Shown piece after piece: positions 27,048 through 35,245 of a stretch of DNA of 64,000 nucleotides. The position numbers and the translations under genes were made by a program. Under the pieces are notes generated by a model. That model had not been told where the DNA came from and searched no databases. It saw nothing but the letters and a program-made list of their open reading frames with translations. The stretch's first letter is position 1. Every line of letters begins with the position of its first letter. The DNA lies in NCBI RefSeq assembly GCF_046507575.1, contig NZ_JBKFEY010000013.1, forward strand, positions 1-64,000, in the 5' to 3' direction. Origin of the DNA: Pontitalea aquivivens (GTDB lineage Bacteria > Pseudomonadota > Alphaproteobacteria > Rhodobacterales > Rhodobacteraceae).

Positions 27048-27890
27048 TTACGCGCAACAGCAAGCAGGGACGGGGGCGGGGCCATGTTCGGCAATCAGGA
27101 AAGCGGGTTCGTCACCGGCGACAAGGCGCACCGCGCTTAGCCGGCCTGTCGCACAGGCGCCGCTGTCCACATTGATGCGCCAGCCGCGCTGCACCGCGCG
27201 GGGCTGCGGCATGTGGCCATGCACCACCAGCGCACCGCCAAGATCCGCAGGCGCGGGCAGGGACGGGTCGTCAAACCCGCGCGACCACAGCAGGGTGCCC
27301 AGCGACTGGCGTGTCAGCGACCGGTCCGGGGCGGTGCCGGCATGACAAAAGAAATGCCCGGCCCAAAGCCAGGCGGGCAGGCCCCGCAAAAAGGCCAGGT
27401 GCGCCGGGGGCACATGCGCGGCCACAAGCGCACGCAGGCGCCGTGCGGGCATCCGGTAACCATGCCGCGGATCTGGCACAATGCCGTAGGACGCCAGCGT
27501 CTGCGCCCCGCCATGGTCAAGCCACGCCGCCCGCGGATCGGGGGCGGTCAGAAACGCCAGCGCCATCTGTTCATGGTTGCCCATCAGGCACAGGCGGCGC
27601 AGCCCCCGCGGCGCCGGGGCCAGCAGGAAATCAATCAGCCCGGCACTGTCGGGGCCCCGGTCGATCATGTCGCCCAGGATCACCACCAGCGCGGGCCTGT
27701 CGCCAAAGCGCGTGGCCCGATCGGCCAGGATGCGCCGTTCCAACTGACGGTACAGCGCCACCTCACCATGGATGTCGCCCACCGCATAGATCGGCGGAAA
27801 GGGCCCCGGCAGGTCAAGCCCGGGCGCAGGCGCATCCGCTGACACCACGTCCCTGGGCCAGACCCGCCGCAGGATTGCCGCCAGGTTCAT
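27048..27890 (-). CDS. PPP-family metallophosphoesterase (serine/threonine phosphatase-like)
   Basis: The 280-residue protein has the phosphoprotein phosphatase signatures GDIHGE (near residue 38), GDMIDRGPDS (near 73), GNHEQM (near 104), and C-terminal histidines in CHAG and VHGHM. It should bind two metal ions. It lies directly upstream of the tyrosine-kinase gene and overlaps the O-antigen ligase-like gene (ATGA). Opposing the Wzc kinase is an attractive role, but PPP enzymes mostly act on Ser/Thr or nucleotide substrates, so the role is unproven. The C-terminus ends in an unusual CCCA. Confidence 0.88.
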   Translation of the reverse strand: MNLAAILRRVWPRDVVSADAPAPGLDLPGPFPPIYAVGDIHGEVALYRQLERRILADRATRFGDRPALVVILGDMIDRGPDSAGLIDFLLAPAPRGLRRLCLMGNHEQMALAFLTAPDPRAAWLDHGGAQTLASYGIVPDPRHGYRMPARRLRALVAAHVPPAHLAFLRGLPAWLWAGHFFCHAGTAPDRSLTRQSLGTLLWSRGFDDPSLPAPADLGGALVVHGHMPQPRAVQRGWRINVDSGACATGRLSAVRLVAGDEPAFLIAEHGPAPVPACCCA

Positions 27891-29233
27891 GCCCCTGCCC
27901 CCGCGGTCCGGTCACGTTCTTCGGGCAGGCGCCGTGCCAGCCCCAATGCCAGGATCGACAGCAACAGAAGAACGTTGCCCTGAACCTCCAGGCTGAAGTC
28001 AGCCAGCGAATGAACGGCCGCCACGCACAGCGCGCCAAGTCCCGCCACGGGCAGCAGGCTGTCCCCCGGGCGTGCAAGGCGCAACCGGACAAGACGCCGT
28101 GCCGCCAACAGCCCCGCCAGCGGCGGCAAGGATCCCGCGATCAGCCCCATCTCGGCCCAAAGCGTCAGATAGACCGAATGCGCGTGATCCCAGATCAGCC
28201 CCGGCTCCAATACCGGGCGGTGGTGCAGCTCAAAGGCCGGGGCAAAGGCATCAAGACCGTAACCCGTCCAGGGCCGCGCCCGGATCATCGCGGCCACCTG
28301 GCGCCACAGTTCCAGCCGGTGGGCCGCATCCCCCACCATCAGGATCGCGCGGTCCGCCAAGCCCGCGCCAGCCACGAACAACAACAGCGCGAACCCGCCA
28401 AGCCCGGCCCAGCCTGTTCCGCGCCGCCGCCCCCCCGGCATCGCCAGCGCCACCAGCGCAAGCCCCGCCACCGTCGCCACCAGACCCATCCGCGACTGCG
28501 TGCCCAGCAGCGCCAGCAACACGATCCCCAGCGTCGCCCAAAGCGCAGCCCGGGTGACGAGCGACGGCACCAGCCAGCCGCCCCGCGCCGATTGCCCGCG
28601 CCCACCCAGCAAAAGCGCAAGGCCCAGCGTCGCCCCCATGCCCAGAAAGGTGGCAAAGGCATTGCGGCTGACAAAGGTGCCGGTGACCGCACCACGATAG
28701 AACTGCTTTTCCCCCCAGGGGAGCTGATCGCCAAACAACGCCAGCGACAGCAATCCCCAAAGGGCATGACCGACCACACCGGCGTAGATCACCCAACCGA
28801 TCCGGCGCGCCTGATCCGGGCGCGCGGCAGCCTGGATCAGCATCACGAACAGCGCCAGACTGCCCGCGATGCGCAAGATCGCCAGCTGCCCCGCCCCCGG
28901 CGCAAGGCTGATTGTCGCGGCGGGCGGCACCCCGGTTTCGGGAAGGGCCACAACTGCCTGCGGCATCGGCGCCGCGACCGGCAGAATCTGAACCCCCGCG
29001 AAGGCCAGAAACAGAAGGATCGGCACCAAGACCGGCCGCAGGTTCGCAACCCGCCCAACACCGCCCCCCCGCGCGACATGATGCCCCGCCAGGGCGCAGG
29101 CCACCACCGCACCGATCAACCAGACCGGCGCCCGGTTTCCGCCAACGGCAAGCGGGGTGACCAGCACAAACGCCACCAACACCCCGCCAGCAAGCCCCAT
29201 CCGGGCTTGCGTCATGCGATCGCCCGCAGTCAT
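27887..29233 (-). CDS. O-antigen ligase / polymerase-like membrane protein
   Basis: The protein has 448 residues from the ATG at 29233; a much longer upstream frame is only the shadow of the neighbouring gene. It is polytopic with about 11-12 helices, RNAFATFLGMGATLGLALL, QSRMGLVATVAG, and the Wzy_C signature region IWDHAHSVYLTLWAEMGLI after a periplasmic loop. It is the second polymerase/ligase-like protein of the locus, so one may polymerise and the other attach the chain to an acceptor. Overlaps on both sides place it in one operon with the phosphatase and wzc. Confidence 0.88.
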   Translation of the reverse strand: MTAGDRMTQARMGLAGGVLVAFVLVTPLAVGGNRAPVWLIGAVVACALAGHHVARGGGVGRVANLRPVLVPILLFLAFAGVQILPVAAPMPQAVVALPETGVPPAATISLAPGAGQLAILRIAGSLALFVMLIQAAARPDQARRIGWVIYAGVVGHALWGLLSLALFGDQLPWGEKQFYRGAVTGTFVSRNAFATFLGMGATLGLALLLGGRGQSARGGWLVPSLVTRAALWATLGIVLLALLGTQSRMGLVATVAGLALVALAMPGGRRRGTGWAGLGGFALLLFVAGAGLADRAILMVGDAAHRLELWRQVAAMIRARPWTGYGLDAFAPAFELHHRPVLEPGLIWDHAHSVYLTLWAEMGLIAGSLPPLAGLLAARRLVRLRLARPGDSLLPVAGLGALCVAAVHSLADFSLEVQGNVLLLLSILALGLARRLPEERDRTAGAGA

Positions 29234-29937
29234 GGATCCACCTCTTCCCCCACGCTCTTTACTGCGTGCAGAAAGGCACGCTGCGCCCCGGGCGGCAAAG
29301 TCTTTGCCGCTGATACCAGAACGGGCCGGATCTGCGGCTCGGCGTGCCAACGCTGTGCCATGGCCCCGCGATAGCGCGGCGCGGCGATCAGCAGCGCCGC
29401 ATCCGCGCCGACCGCACCCTGTGCCTTTGCCGACAGATCCGCCCAGACCGGCAGGGCCAGATCCAGCCGCCGCGCCGCAAGCCAGCCCTCGGCCGGGGCG
29501 GTGCGCTGCGCCAGGGTGAGGGCCTGTGAAAACCCTGCCGGATCGGCCCGGACCAGCGCCGCCTCGGCCCGCACCAGATGCGCCAGGCCAAGCGTCGGCG
29601 CACGCGCCAGAATGGCCCCCGCCAGATCGGCGCAACGCCAGGCCAGCCGGGCGCGCCTGTCTGCGGTTTGCAACGCGGCAAAGGGCCCGCGCAAGGCCCG
29701 ATCGCAGGCCTCCAGCTGCGCCCGCTGCCCGCGGAGCGAAAACGCCGGATGAAGAGCCGCTTCAAACGGGGTGGCCGCGACCAGCTGCTCGACCTGCGCC
29801 GCCGGGCCCCTTTGCCCAAGCATCGCTGCCCTGTATTCCCGTGGCAGCATCGCCGCAGCCAGCAGCGCCACGGCCAACGCCACGACAACAATCAGAACGC
29901 GAATTATCGGCAAAGGCATTACTGCCGAAAATGACAT
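29230..29937 (-). CDS. Membrane-anchored hypothetical protein of polysaccharide locus
   Basis: The protein has 235 residues from the ATG at 29937, with AGGATC upstream; an ATG at 29919 is the alternative. One transmembrane helix (LPIIRVLIVVVALAVALLAA) is followed by an Ala- and Arg-rich helical periplasmic part that looks TPR-like (LGLAHLVRAEAALVRADPAG). I do not recognise a named family. ATGA overlap with the O-antigen ligase-like gene suggests a partner of that enzyme or of the kinase-export complex. Confidence 0.75.
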   Translation of the reverse strand: MSFSAVMPLPIIRVLIVVVALAVALLAAAMLPREYRAAMLGQRGPAAQVEQLVAATPFEAALHPAFSLRGQRAQLEACDRALRGPFAALQTADRRARLAWRCADLAGAILARAPTLGLAHLVRAEAALVRADPAGFSQALTLAQRTAPAEGWLAARRLDLALPVWADLSAKAQGAVGADAALLIAAPRYRGAMAQRWHAEPQIRPVLVSAAKTLPPGAQRAFLHAVKSVGEEVDP

Positions 29938-30161
29938 GCGCGGGATCCGATCCTGTGGTGTTTTTCTGCTGGCCAGGCACTTTTCCTGTGTCGACCATGA
30001 AAATGGAAACGCTACAAGATGCAATAAAAAAAAGCACATTATGCGTTGCCGTCATGCCACGCGCCACGCGCAAAGCCCCGATCCGCCATGCGAAGGAATG
30101 TTGCATCGCGGCCCGGCCCATGCTTAATGTTATACAATCTTAGGTTTAAAAAGGTTTCCGC

Positions 30162-30566
30162 ATGCGCCACCACCTTCTTGCCACCCTTCTGTCGATCACA
30201 TGCCTGTTCCCGGGGGCTGGCGGGGCGCAACAGGCGCTGTTTGATCCCGGCGCCATCAGCGCCGGCTGTGCGGCGGGTAATTGTGTTGGCGCGGTGCGCG
30301 CCTCGGTTACGGCGCTGCAGGCCCAGGGCCTGACTGCGGCAGCGATGAATTCGCAACTGGCGATCCTGGCCGCAACGCTGGTGCAGGCCGCCCAAACCGC
30401 CCCCGCCGCGACCGCCGCCGATTATGCCACAGCCCTTGAGGCCGTTGCCGCCGCCAGCACCGATCCGGCGCAGGCCCGCGCCATCGCCTCGGTGGCGCAG
30501 GCAGTCGGCGCGGGCAAGGCCGCGACCATAGACCTGACGACGGGCATCGCAGCCTCGGCCGGGTAA
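30162..30566 (+). CDS. Small secreted hypothetical protein
   Basis: The 134-residue protein has a signal peptide ending near GGAQQ, then an Ala-rich helical sequence with two cysteines (CAAGNCVGAV) close to the mature N-terminus. No family is recognised. AAAAAGG precedes the ATG. It is isolated on the plus strand between minus-strand polysaccharide genes, with a 224-base upstream gap that is AT-rich and probably holds a promoter. Codon use is like its neighbours, which supports a real gene. Confidence 0.7.
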   Translation: MRHHLLATLLSITCLFPGAGGAQQALFDPGAISAGCAAGNCVGAVRASVTALQAQGLTAAAMNSQLAILAATLVQAAQTAPAATAADYATALEAVAAASTDPAQARAIASVAQAVGAGKAATIDLTTGIAASAG

Positions 30567-30578
30567 GGGGTGGTGGCC

Positions 30579-31082
30579 TCAATCACGGCATTCAGGAATG
30601 CCCAGACGGATCAACTCGGCCCCGCGCAACTCGGCAAAGCCCACAAGAATGTGGCGCGCCTCGCGCAGATACCAGCCGCGCAACGGTTCGGGATAGTGGT
30701 CAGCCACGATCCGCGACCAGCTTTCGAAGGCGTCGGGGCGCAGCGCAAGACCGGGCCGGGACGATCCGGGGCCGTGAAAGCCCAGCCGTGCCGTGCGCGC
30801 AACGCAGGTGCCCGGCAGCACCAGGAACATCGTGCAGGCCGACCAGCAGCCGCCCACGATACGCACCCGGACGCCGCGCGTGCGCAAGTCACGGATCATC
30901 GCCACCCGTTCAGCAATGCCACCACCGGGATCGTCGCGAACGATCTGAACCATCGGCGCGGCCCATGCCGCATCGAACCGGCCAAGCCCCGGCAGCAGGG
31001 CCAACAGCAACCCGACCGAAAAATGACGCGCCGCCCGCAACGCAATGCGCACACGGTGGCTGTGGTGCGAAGACCGCAGCAT
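30579..31082 (-). CDS. Periplasmic ClpP-like (COG3904-type) predicted protein
   Basis: The protein has 167 residues from the ATG at 31082. After a basic N-terminus and a hydrophobic signal segment (HFSVGLLLALLPGL) comes IVRDDPGGGIAERVAMIRDL and GGCWSACTMFLVLPG, which resemble the oxyanion turn and nucleophile-Ser strand of ClpP/SppA crotonase-fold proteins, then ARLGFHGP. The GxSACT Ser and a later His are present, but a full catalytic triad is not proven. It may act on envelope proteins or be an inactive relative. It converges with the small secreted gene. Confidence 0.68.
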   Translation of the reverse strand: MLRSSHHSHRVRIALRAARHFSVGLLLALLPGLGRFDAAWAAPMVQIVRDDPGGGIAERVAMIRDLRTRGVRVRIVGGCWSACTMFLVLPGTCVARTARLGFHGPGSSRPGLALRPDAFESWSRIVADHYPEPLRGWYLREARHILVGFAELRGAELIRLGIPECRD

Positions 31083-31344
31083 GGACCACCCCCAATGGTG
31101 ATGCCCGTTCGTTCTGACCGGATTCCGCGCAGATCCCACATCCCCGCTGCCCCTACCTAAGCAGCAAGCCGTTAAGAACCGTTTAGCGGGCCGTAGTCCC
31201 GCCGCAGCAAGGGGCGCAATAGGCAATAGCCGAAAGGCGGGGCTGCCTGCTATGCTGAAGCGTCACCGGTTTCCCACGCCCGGGCGGGCCGCCGCACCCG
31301 CGCCACCGCCACCCGTCATTTTCAGATGTATCCGAGTATCAGCC

Positions 31345-32781
31345 ATGACCCATTTCCCGATGATCCACCCGGTCATTCTTTGCGGCGGTTCCGGCACGCG
31401 GCTTTGGCCCTTGTCGCGGCAAAGCTATCCGAAACAGTTTTCCCGCCTGATGGGCGATCACAGCCTTTTTCAGGCCTCGGCACGGCGGATGGTCGGTCCC
31501 GCCTTCGCCCCGCCCGTCGTGGTGACCGCCGATCCGTTCCGCTTCATCGTGACCGAGCAACTGGCCGCCGTGCAACTGGCGCCAGCCGCCATCCTGATAG
31601 AACCGGAAGGCCGCAATACCGCGCCCGCGATCCTGGCCGCAGCCCTTTGGCTGGAACGGCAGGACCCCAGGGCGCTGATGCTGGTGGCGCCGTCGGATCA
31701 TGTCATCCCCGACACCGCCGCATTCCAGACCGCGGTGGCAGGCGCCGCCCCCGCCGCCCGGGCCGGGCATCTGGTCACCTTCGGCATCACCCCCACCCGG
31801 CCGGAAACCGGCTATGGCTATCTGGAACTGTCCCCCGGGGCCGCGTGCGACGCGGCCACGCCCCAGCCCCTGGCACGCTTTGTCGAAAAGCCCGATGCCG
31901 CCCGCGCCGCCCGGATGATCGCGGCAGGCAGCTTCCTGTGGAACGCGGGCATCTTCCTGTTCAGCGCCGACACCCTGCTGGCCGCCTTTCGCCGCCACGA
32001 ACCCGATCTGCTGGCCGATACCACCGAGTCGGTTGCCGGCGCGCGCACAGATCTGGGCTTCACCCGGCTGGCCCCGGCCCCCTGGGCCCGGCTGCGCGAT
32101 GTGTCGGTTGACTATGCGATCATGGAAAAGGCGGAAAACCTGGTGGTCATGCCCTATGATGCGGGCTGGTCCGATCTTGGCGGATGGGAGGCGGTCTGGC
32201 AGGAATCCGGCCCCGATGGCGCGGGCAACGTGTGTTCCGACCACGCCACCGCGATCGATTGCACCGGCAGCCTGCTGCGATCCGAGGCCGAGGGCGTGGA
32301 ACTGGTCGGCATCGGGTTGCAGGACATGATCGCGGTCGCCATGCCCGACGCGGTGCTGGTCGCCCGCCGCGCCGACAGCCAGCGCGTGAAAGAGGCAGTG
32401 ACCGCCCTGAAGGCGCGCGATGCGACCCAGGCCACCGCCTTCCCGCGCGACCACAGGCCCTGGGGCTGGTTCGAAAGTCTGGTGATCGGCGACCGGTTTC
32501 AGGTCAAGCGCATCGTCGTGCACCCGGGCGCGGCGCTTAGTCTGCAAAGCCATGTCCACCGCTCGGAACACTGGATCGTGGTCCAGGGCACCGCAAAAGT
32601 GACGATCGGCGATCAGGTGCAGCTCGTCACCGAAAACCAGTCGGTCTATGTGCCCCTTGGCGCAGTGCACCGGATGGAAAACCCCGGCAAGCTGCCCATG
32701 GTGCTGATCGAGGTGCAGACCGGCAGTTATCTGGGCGAGGATGACATCATCCGCTATGAGGATATCTATGCGCGCAACTGA
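31345..32781 (+). CDS. manC: Mannose-1-phosphate guanylyltransferase / mannose-6-phosphate isomerase
   Basis: The protein has 478 residues from the ATG at 31345; 31360 is an alternative. The N-terminal nucleotidyltransferase has GGSGTRLWPLSRQSYPKQF, MLVAPSDHVI and FVEKPDAA. The C-terminal type II isomerase/cupin domain has RPWGWFESLVIG, GAALSLQSHVHRSEHWIVV and YVPLGAVHRMENP. It makes GDP-mannose for polysaccharide synthesis. Its 3' end overlaps manB by 14 bases. The 262 bases upstream contain a CtrA-like motif at 31172-31187 and nothing else clear. Confidence 0.96.
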   Translation: MTHFPMIHPVILCGGSGTRLWPLSRQSYPKQFSRLMGDHSLFQASARRMVGPAFAPPVVVTADPFRFIVTEQLAAVQLAPAAILIEPEGRNTAPAILAAALWLERQDPRALMLVAPSDHVIPDTAAFQTAVAGAAPAARAGHLVTFGITPTRPETGYGYLELSPGAACDAATPQPLARFVEKPDAARAARMIAAGSFLWNAGIFLFSADTLLAAFRRHEPDLLADTTESVAGARTDLGFTRLAPAPWARLRDVSVDYAIMEKAENLVVMPYDAGWSDLGGWEAVWQESGPDGAGNVCSDHATAIDCTGSLLRSEAEGVELVGIGLQDMIAVAMPDAVLVARRADSQRVKEAVTALKARDATQATAFPRDHRPWGWFESLVIGDRFQVKRIVVHPGAALSLQSHVHRSEHWIVVQGTAKVTIGDQVQLVTENQSVYVPLGAVHRMENPGKLPMVLIEVQTGSYLGEDDIIRYEDIYARN

Positions 32782-34144
32782 ACCGCTGACCTGCTTCAAG
32801 GCCTATGATGTGCGCGGGCGGCTTGGCAAGGAACTGAACGAACGCATCGCCCATCGTATCGGCCGCGCCTTTGCCCAGGTGCTGGGCGCGCGCCGGGTTG
32901 TGCTGGGCCGCGACTGCCGGACCTCATCGGCGGCGCTGGCAGGGGCGGTGGCACAAGGGCTGATGGCCGCCGGGGCCGAGGTGCTGGATCTTGGCCTGTC
33001 CGGCACCGAAGAGATGTATTTTGCCACCACCCATCTGGGCGCGGATGGCGGGATCACGGTCACCGCCTCGCACAATCCGATGAATTACAACGGCATGAAG
33101 ATGGTGCGCGCCGGGTCCGCCCCGATCGGCGCGGACACCGGGCTGGCCGGGATCCGGGCACTGACCGAGAGCGGCACCTTTGGCCCGGACCGCGCTGGCG
33201 GACGCATCACCCCCGCGGCGCAGGTGCGCGCGGCCTATGTGGACCGCATCCTGTCCTTCGTCGATCTGGCCGCGCTGCGCCCGATGACCATTCTGGTGAA
33301 CGCCGGCAACGGGGCCGCAGGCCCCACCTTCGACGCGATCGCCGCCGCCCTGCAGGCCCGGGACGCACCGCTTCGGTTTGAACGGATCAATCACGCCCCC
33401 GATGGCCGCTTTCCCAACGGCATCCCGAACCCGCTTCTGCCGGAAAACCAGCCCGCCACCGCAAGGGCGGTTGTGGCCGCGGGCGCCGATCTGGGCATCG
33501 CCTGGGACGGTGACTTCGACCGCTGCTTTTTCTTCGATCACACCGGGGCCTTTGTCGCGGGCGAATATGTCGTGGGTCTTCTGGCCGAGACCTTTCTGGC
33601 CCGCGAACCGGGGGCAAGGATTGTGCATGACCCGCGCGTCATCTGGAACACCCGCGATGTCGTGACCCGCGCGGGCGGGCAGGCAATCGCATCGCGGACG
33701 GGCCATGCCTTCCTGAAACAGGCCCTGCGCGACACCGGCGCGGTCTATGGCGGGGAAATGTCGGCGCATCACTATTTCCGCGATTTCATGTGCTGCGACA
33801 GCGGCATGATCCCCTGGCTGCTGGTCGCCGAACTGATCTGCCGCCGGGGCCAGCCGCTGGCGGATATCCTGGCCGAACGGCGCGCCGCCTTCCCGTCCTC
33901 GGGCGAGATCAATTTCCGCGTGACCGATGCCCCCGCGGCGCTTGCACGGGTTGAAGCCGCGCTGGCGCCCGGCGCCACCGGCATTGAACGCACCGATGGG
34001 CTAAGCCTGTCCTTCCCCGGCTGGCGCTTCAACCTGCGTGCCTCGAACACGGAACCGCTGTTGCGGCTGAATGTCGAATCCCGGGGCGACACCGCGCGGG
34101 TGATCGCCGGGGTCAACCAGCTGCGCGCGCTGATCGGCGCATGA
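32768..34144 (+). CDS. manB: Phosphomannomutase / phosphoglucomutase
   Basis: The protein has 458 residues from the ATG at 32768. The alpha-D-phosphohexomutase motifs are intact: the phosphoserine loop TASHNPMNYNGMK, the metal loop DGDFDRC, the sugar-binding GGEMSAHHYFRDF and the phosphate loop RASNTEPLLRLN. It converts mannose-6-P to mannose-1-P for ManC, though members often also act on glucose phosphates. It is coupled to manC by a 14-base overlap. Confidence 0.95.
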   Translation: MRATEPLTCFKAYDVRGRLGKELNERIAHRIGRAFAQVLGARRVVLGRDCRTSSAALAGAVAQGLMAAGAEVLDLGLSGTEEMYFATTHLGADGGITVTASHNPMNYNGMKMVRAGSAPIGADTGLAGIRALTESGTFGPDRAGGRITPAAQVRAAYVDRILSFVDLAALRPMTILVNAGNGAAGPTFDAIAAALQARDAPLRFERINHAPDGRFPNGIPNPLLPENQPATARAVVAAGADLGIAWDGDFDRCFFFDHTGAFVAGEYVVGLLAETFLAREPGARIVHDPRVIWNTRDVVTRAGGQAIASRTGHAFLKQALRDTGAVYGGEMSAHHYFRDFMCCDSGMIPWLLVAELICRRGQPLADILAERRAAFPSSGEINFRVTDAPAALARVEAALAPGATGIERTDGLSLSFPGWRFNLRASNTEPLLRLNVESRGDTARVIAGVNQLRALIGA

Positions 34145-34222
34145 CACTGGCAATGCCGCGCCCGCGGATGCTATGGCGACGCAACCCGGCCCGCCATGGC
34201 GGCCATGTGCAAGGAGTATCCC

Positions 34223-35236
34223 GTGAAACGCGTCCTGATCACCGGCACCGCCGGCTTCATCGGCTTCCACCTCGCCCGGCTGCTGCTGGCCGAAGGCTGG
34301 CGCGTGCATGGCTATGACGGGATGACCGATTACTACGATGTCACGCTGAAACAGCGCCGCCACGCCCTTTTGCAGCAAAACCCCAATTTTACCGCGACCG
34401 AAGGCATGCTGGAGGATCAGGCCCTGTTCGACCGCGTGGCCGATGATTTCGCGCCCGAAATCGTGGTGCATCTGGCGGCACAGGCCGGGGTGCGCTATTC
34501 GCTGGACAACCCCCGCGCCTATCTGGATTCCAACGTCATCGGCACCTTCACCGTGATCGAGGCCGCGCGGCGGCTGGGGGTGGCGCATCTGCTGATCGCA
34601 TCGACCTCATCGGTCTATGGCGCCAATGAAACCATGCCCTTTGCCGAAACCGACAAGGCCGACACCCAGCTGACGATCTATGCGGCCACGAAAAAGGCCA
34701 ATGAAAGCATGGCCCATGCCTATGCGCATCTGTGGAACCTGCCGACCACGATGTTCCGGTTCTTCACCGTCTATGGCCCCTGGGGCCGGCCCGACATGGC
34801 GTTGTTCAAGTTCACCGATGCGATCCTGGAAGGCCGCCCCGTCGACATCTACAACAATGGCCAGATGTATCGCGATTTCACCTATGTCGAGGATCTGGTC
34901 CGCGGTATCCGCCTGCTGATCGACGCGGTGCCCCAACGCCCCGAAACACCCGCCGGCATTGCCCCCGGTGACAGCTTGTCGCCGGTGGCGCCCTACCGGA
35001 TCGTCAACATCGGCAATTCCGGCAAGGTGCGCCTGATGGACTTCGTCGAAGCCATCGAAGAGGCCCTGGGCAAGACTGCGATCCGCAATTTCATGCCCAT
35101 GCAAAAGGGCGATGTACCCGCCACCTGGGCCGATGCCAGCCTGCTGCAGCAGCTGACCGGATACCGCCCGCAAACCGACGTGCGCGACGGCATCGCCCAC
35201 TTTGTCGCCTGGTTCCGCGACTATTACCGCAAGTAG
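34223..35236 (+). CDS. UDP-glucuronate 4-epimerase-like NAD-dependent epimerase
   Basis: The protein has 337 residues from GTG 34223, fixed by a perfect AAGGAG six bases upstream. The extended SDR motifs are present: GTAGFIGFHLA near the N-terminus, STSSVYG and YAATKKANE (the Tyr-Lys pair). MTDYYDVTLKQRR and FFTVYGPWGRPDMALFKF match UDP-glucuronate epimerases of the CapI/LspL type. It should supply UDP-galacturonate or a related acidic sugar. It is the last plus-strand gene of the polysaccharide locus. Confidence 0.92.
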   Translation: MKRVLITGTAGFIGFHLARLLLAEGWRVHGYDGMTDYYDVTLKQRRHALLQQNPNFTATEGMLEDQALFDRVADDFAPEIVVHLAAQAGVRYSLDNPRAYLDSNVIGTFTVIEAARRLGVAHLLIASTSSVYGANETMPFAETDKADTQLTIYAATKKANESMAHAYAHLWNLPTTMFRFFTVYGPWGRPDMALFKFTDAILEGRPVDIYNNGQMYRDFTYVEDLVRGIRLLIDAVPQRPETPAGIAPGDSLSPVAPYRIVNIGNSGKVRLMDFVEAIEEALGKTAIRNFMPMQKGDVPATWADASLLQQLTGYRPQTDVRDGIAHFVAWFRDYYRK

Positions 35237-35245
35237 CCGCGACCG

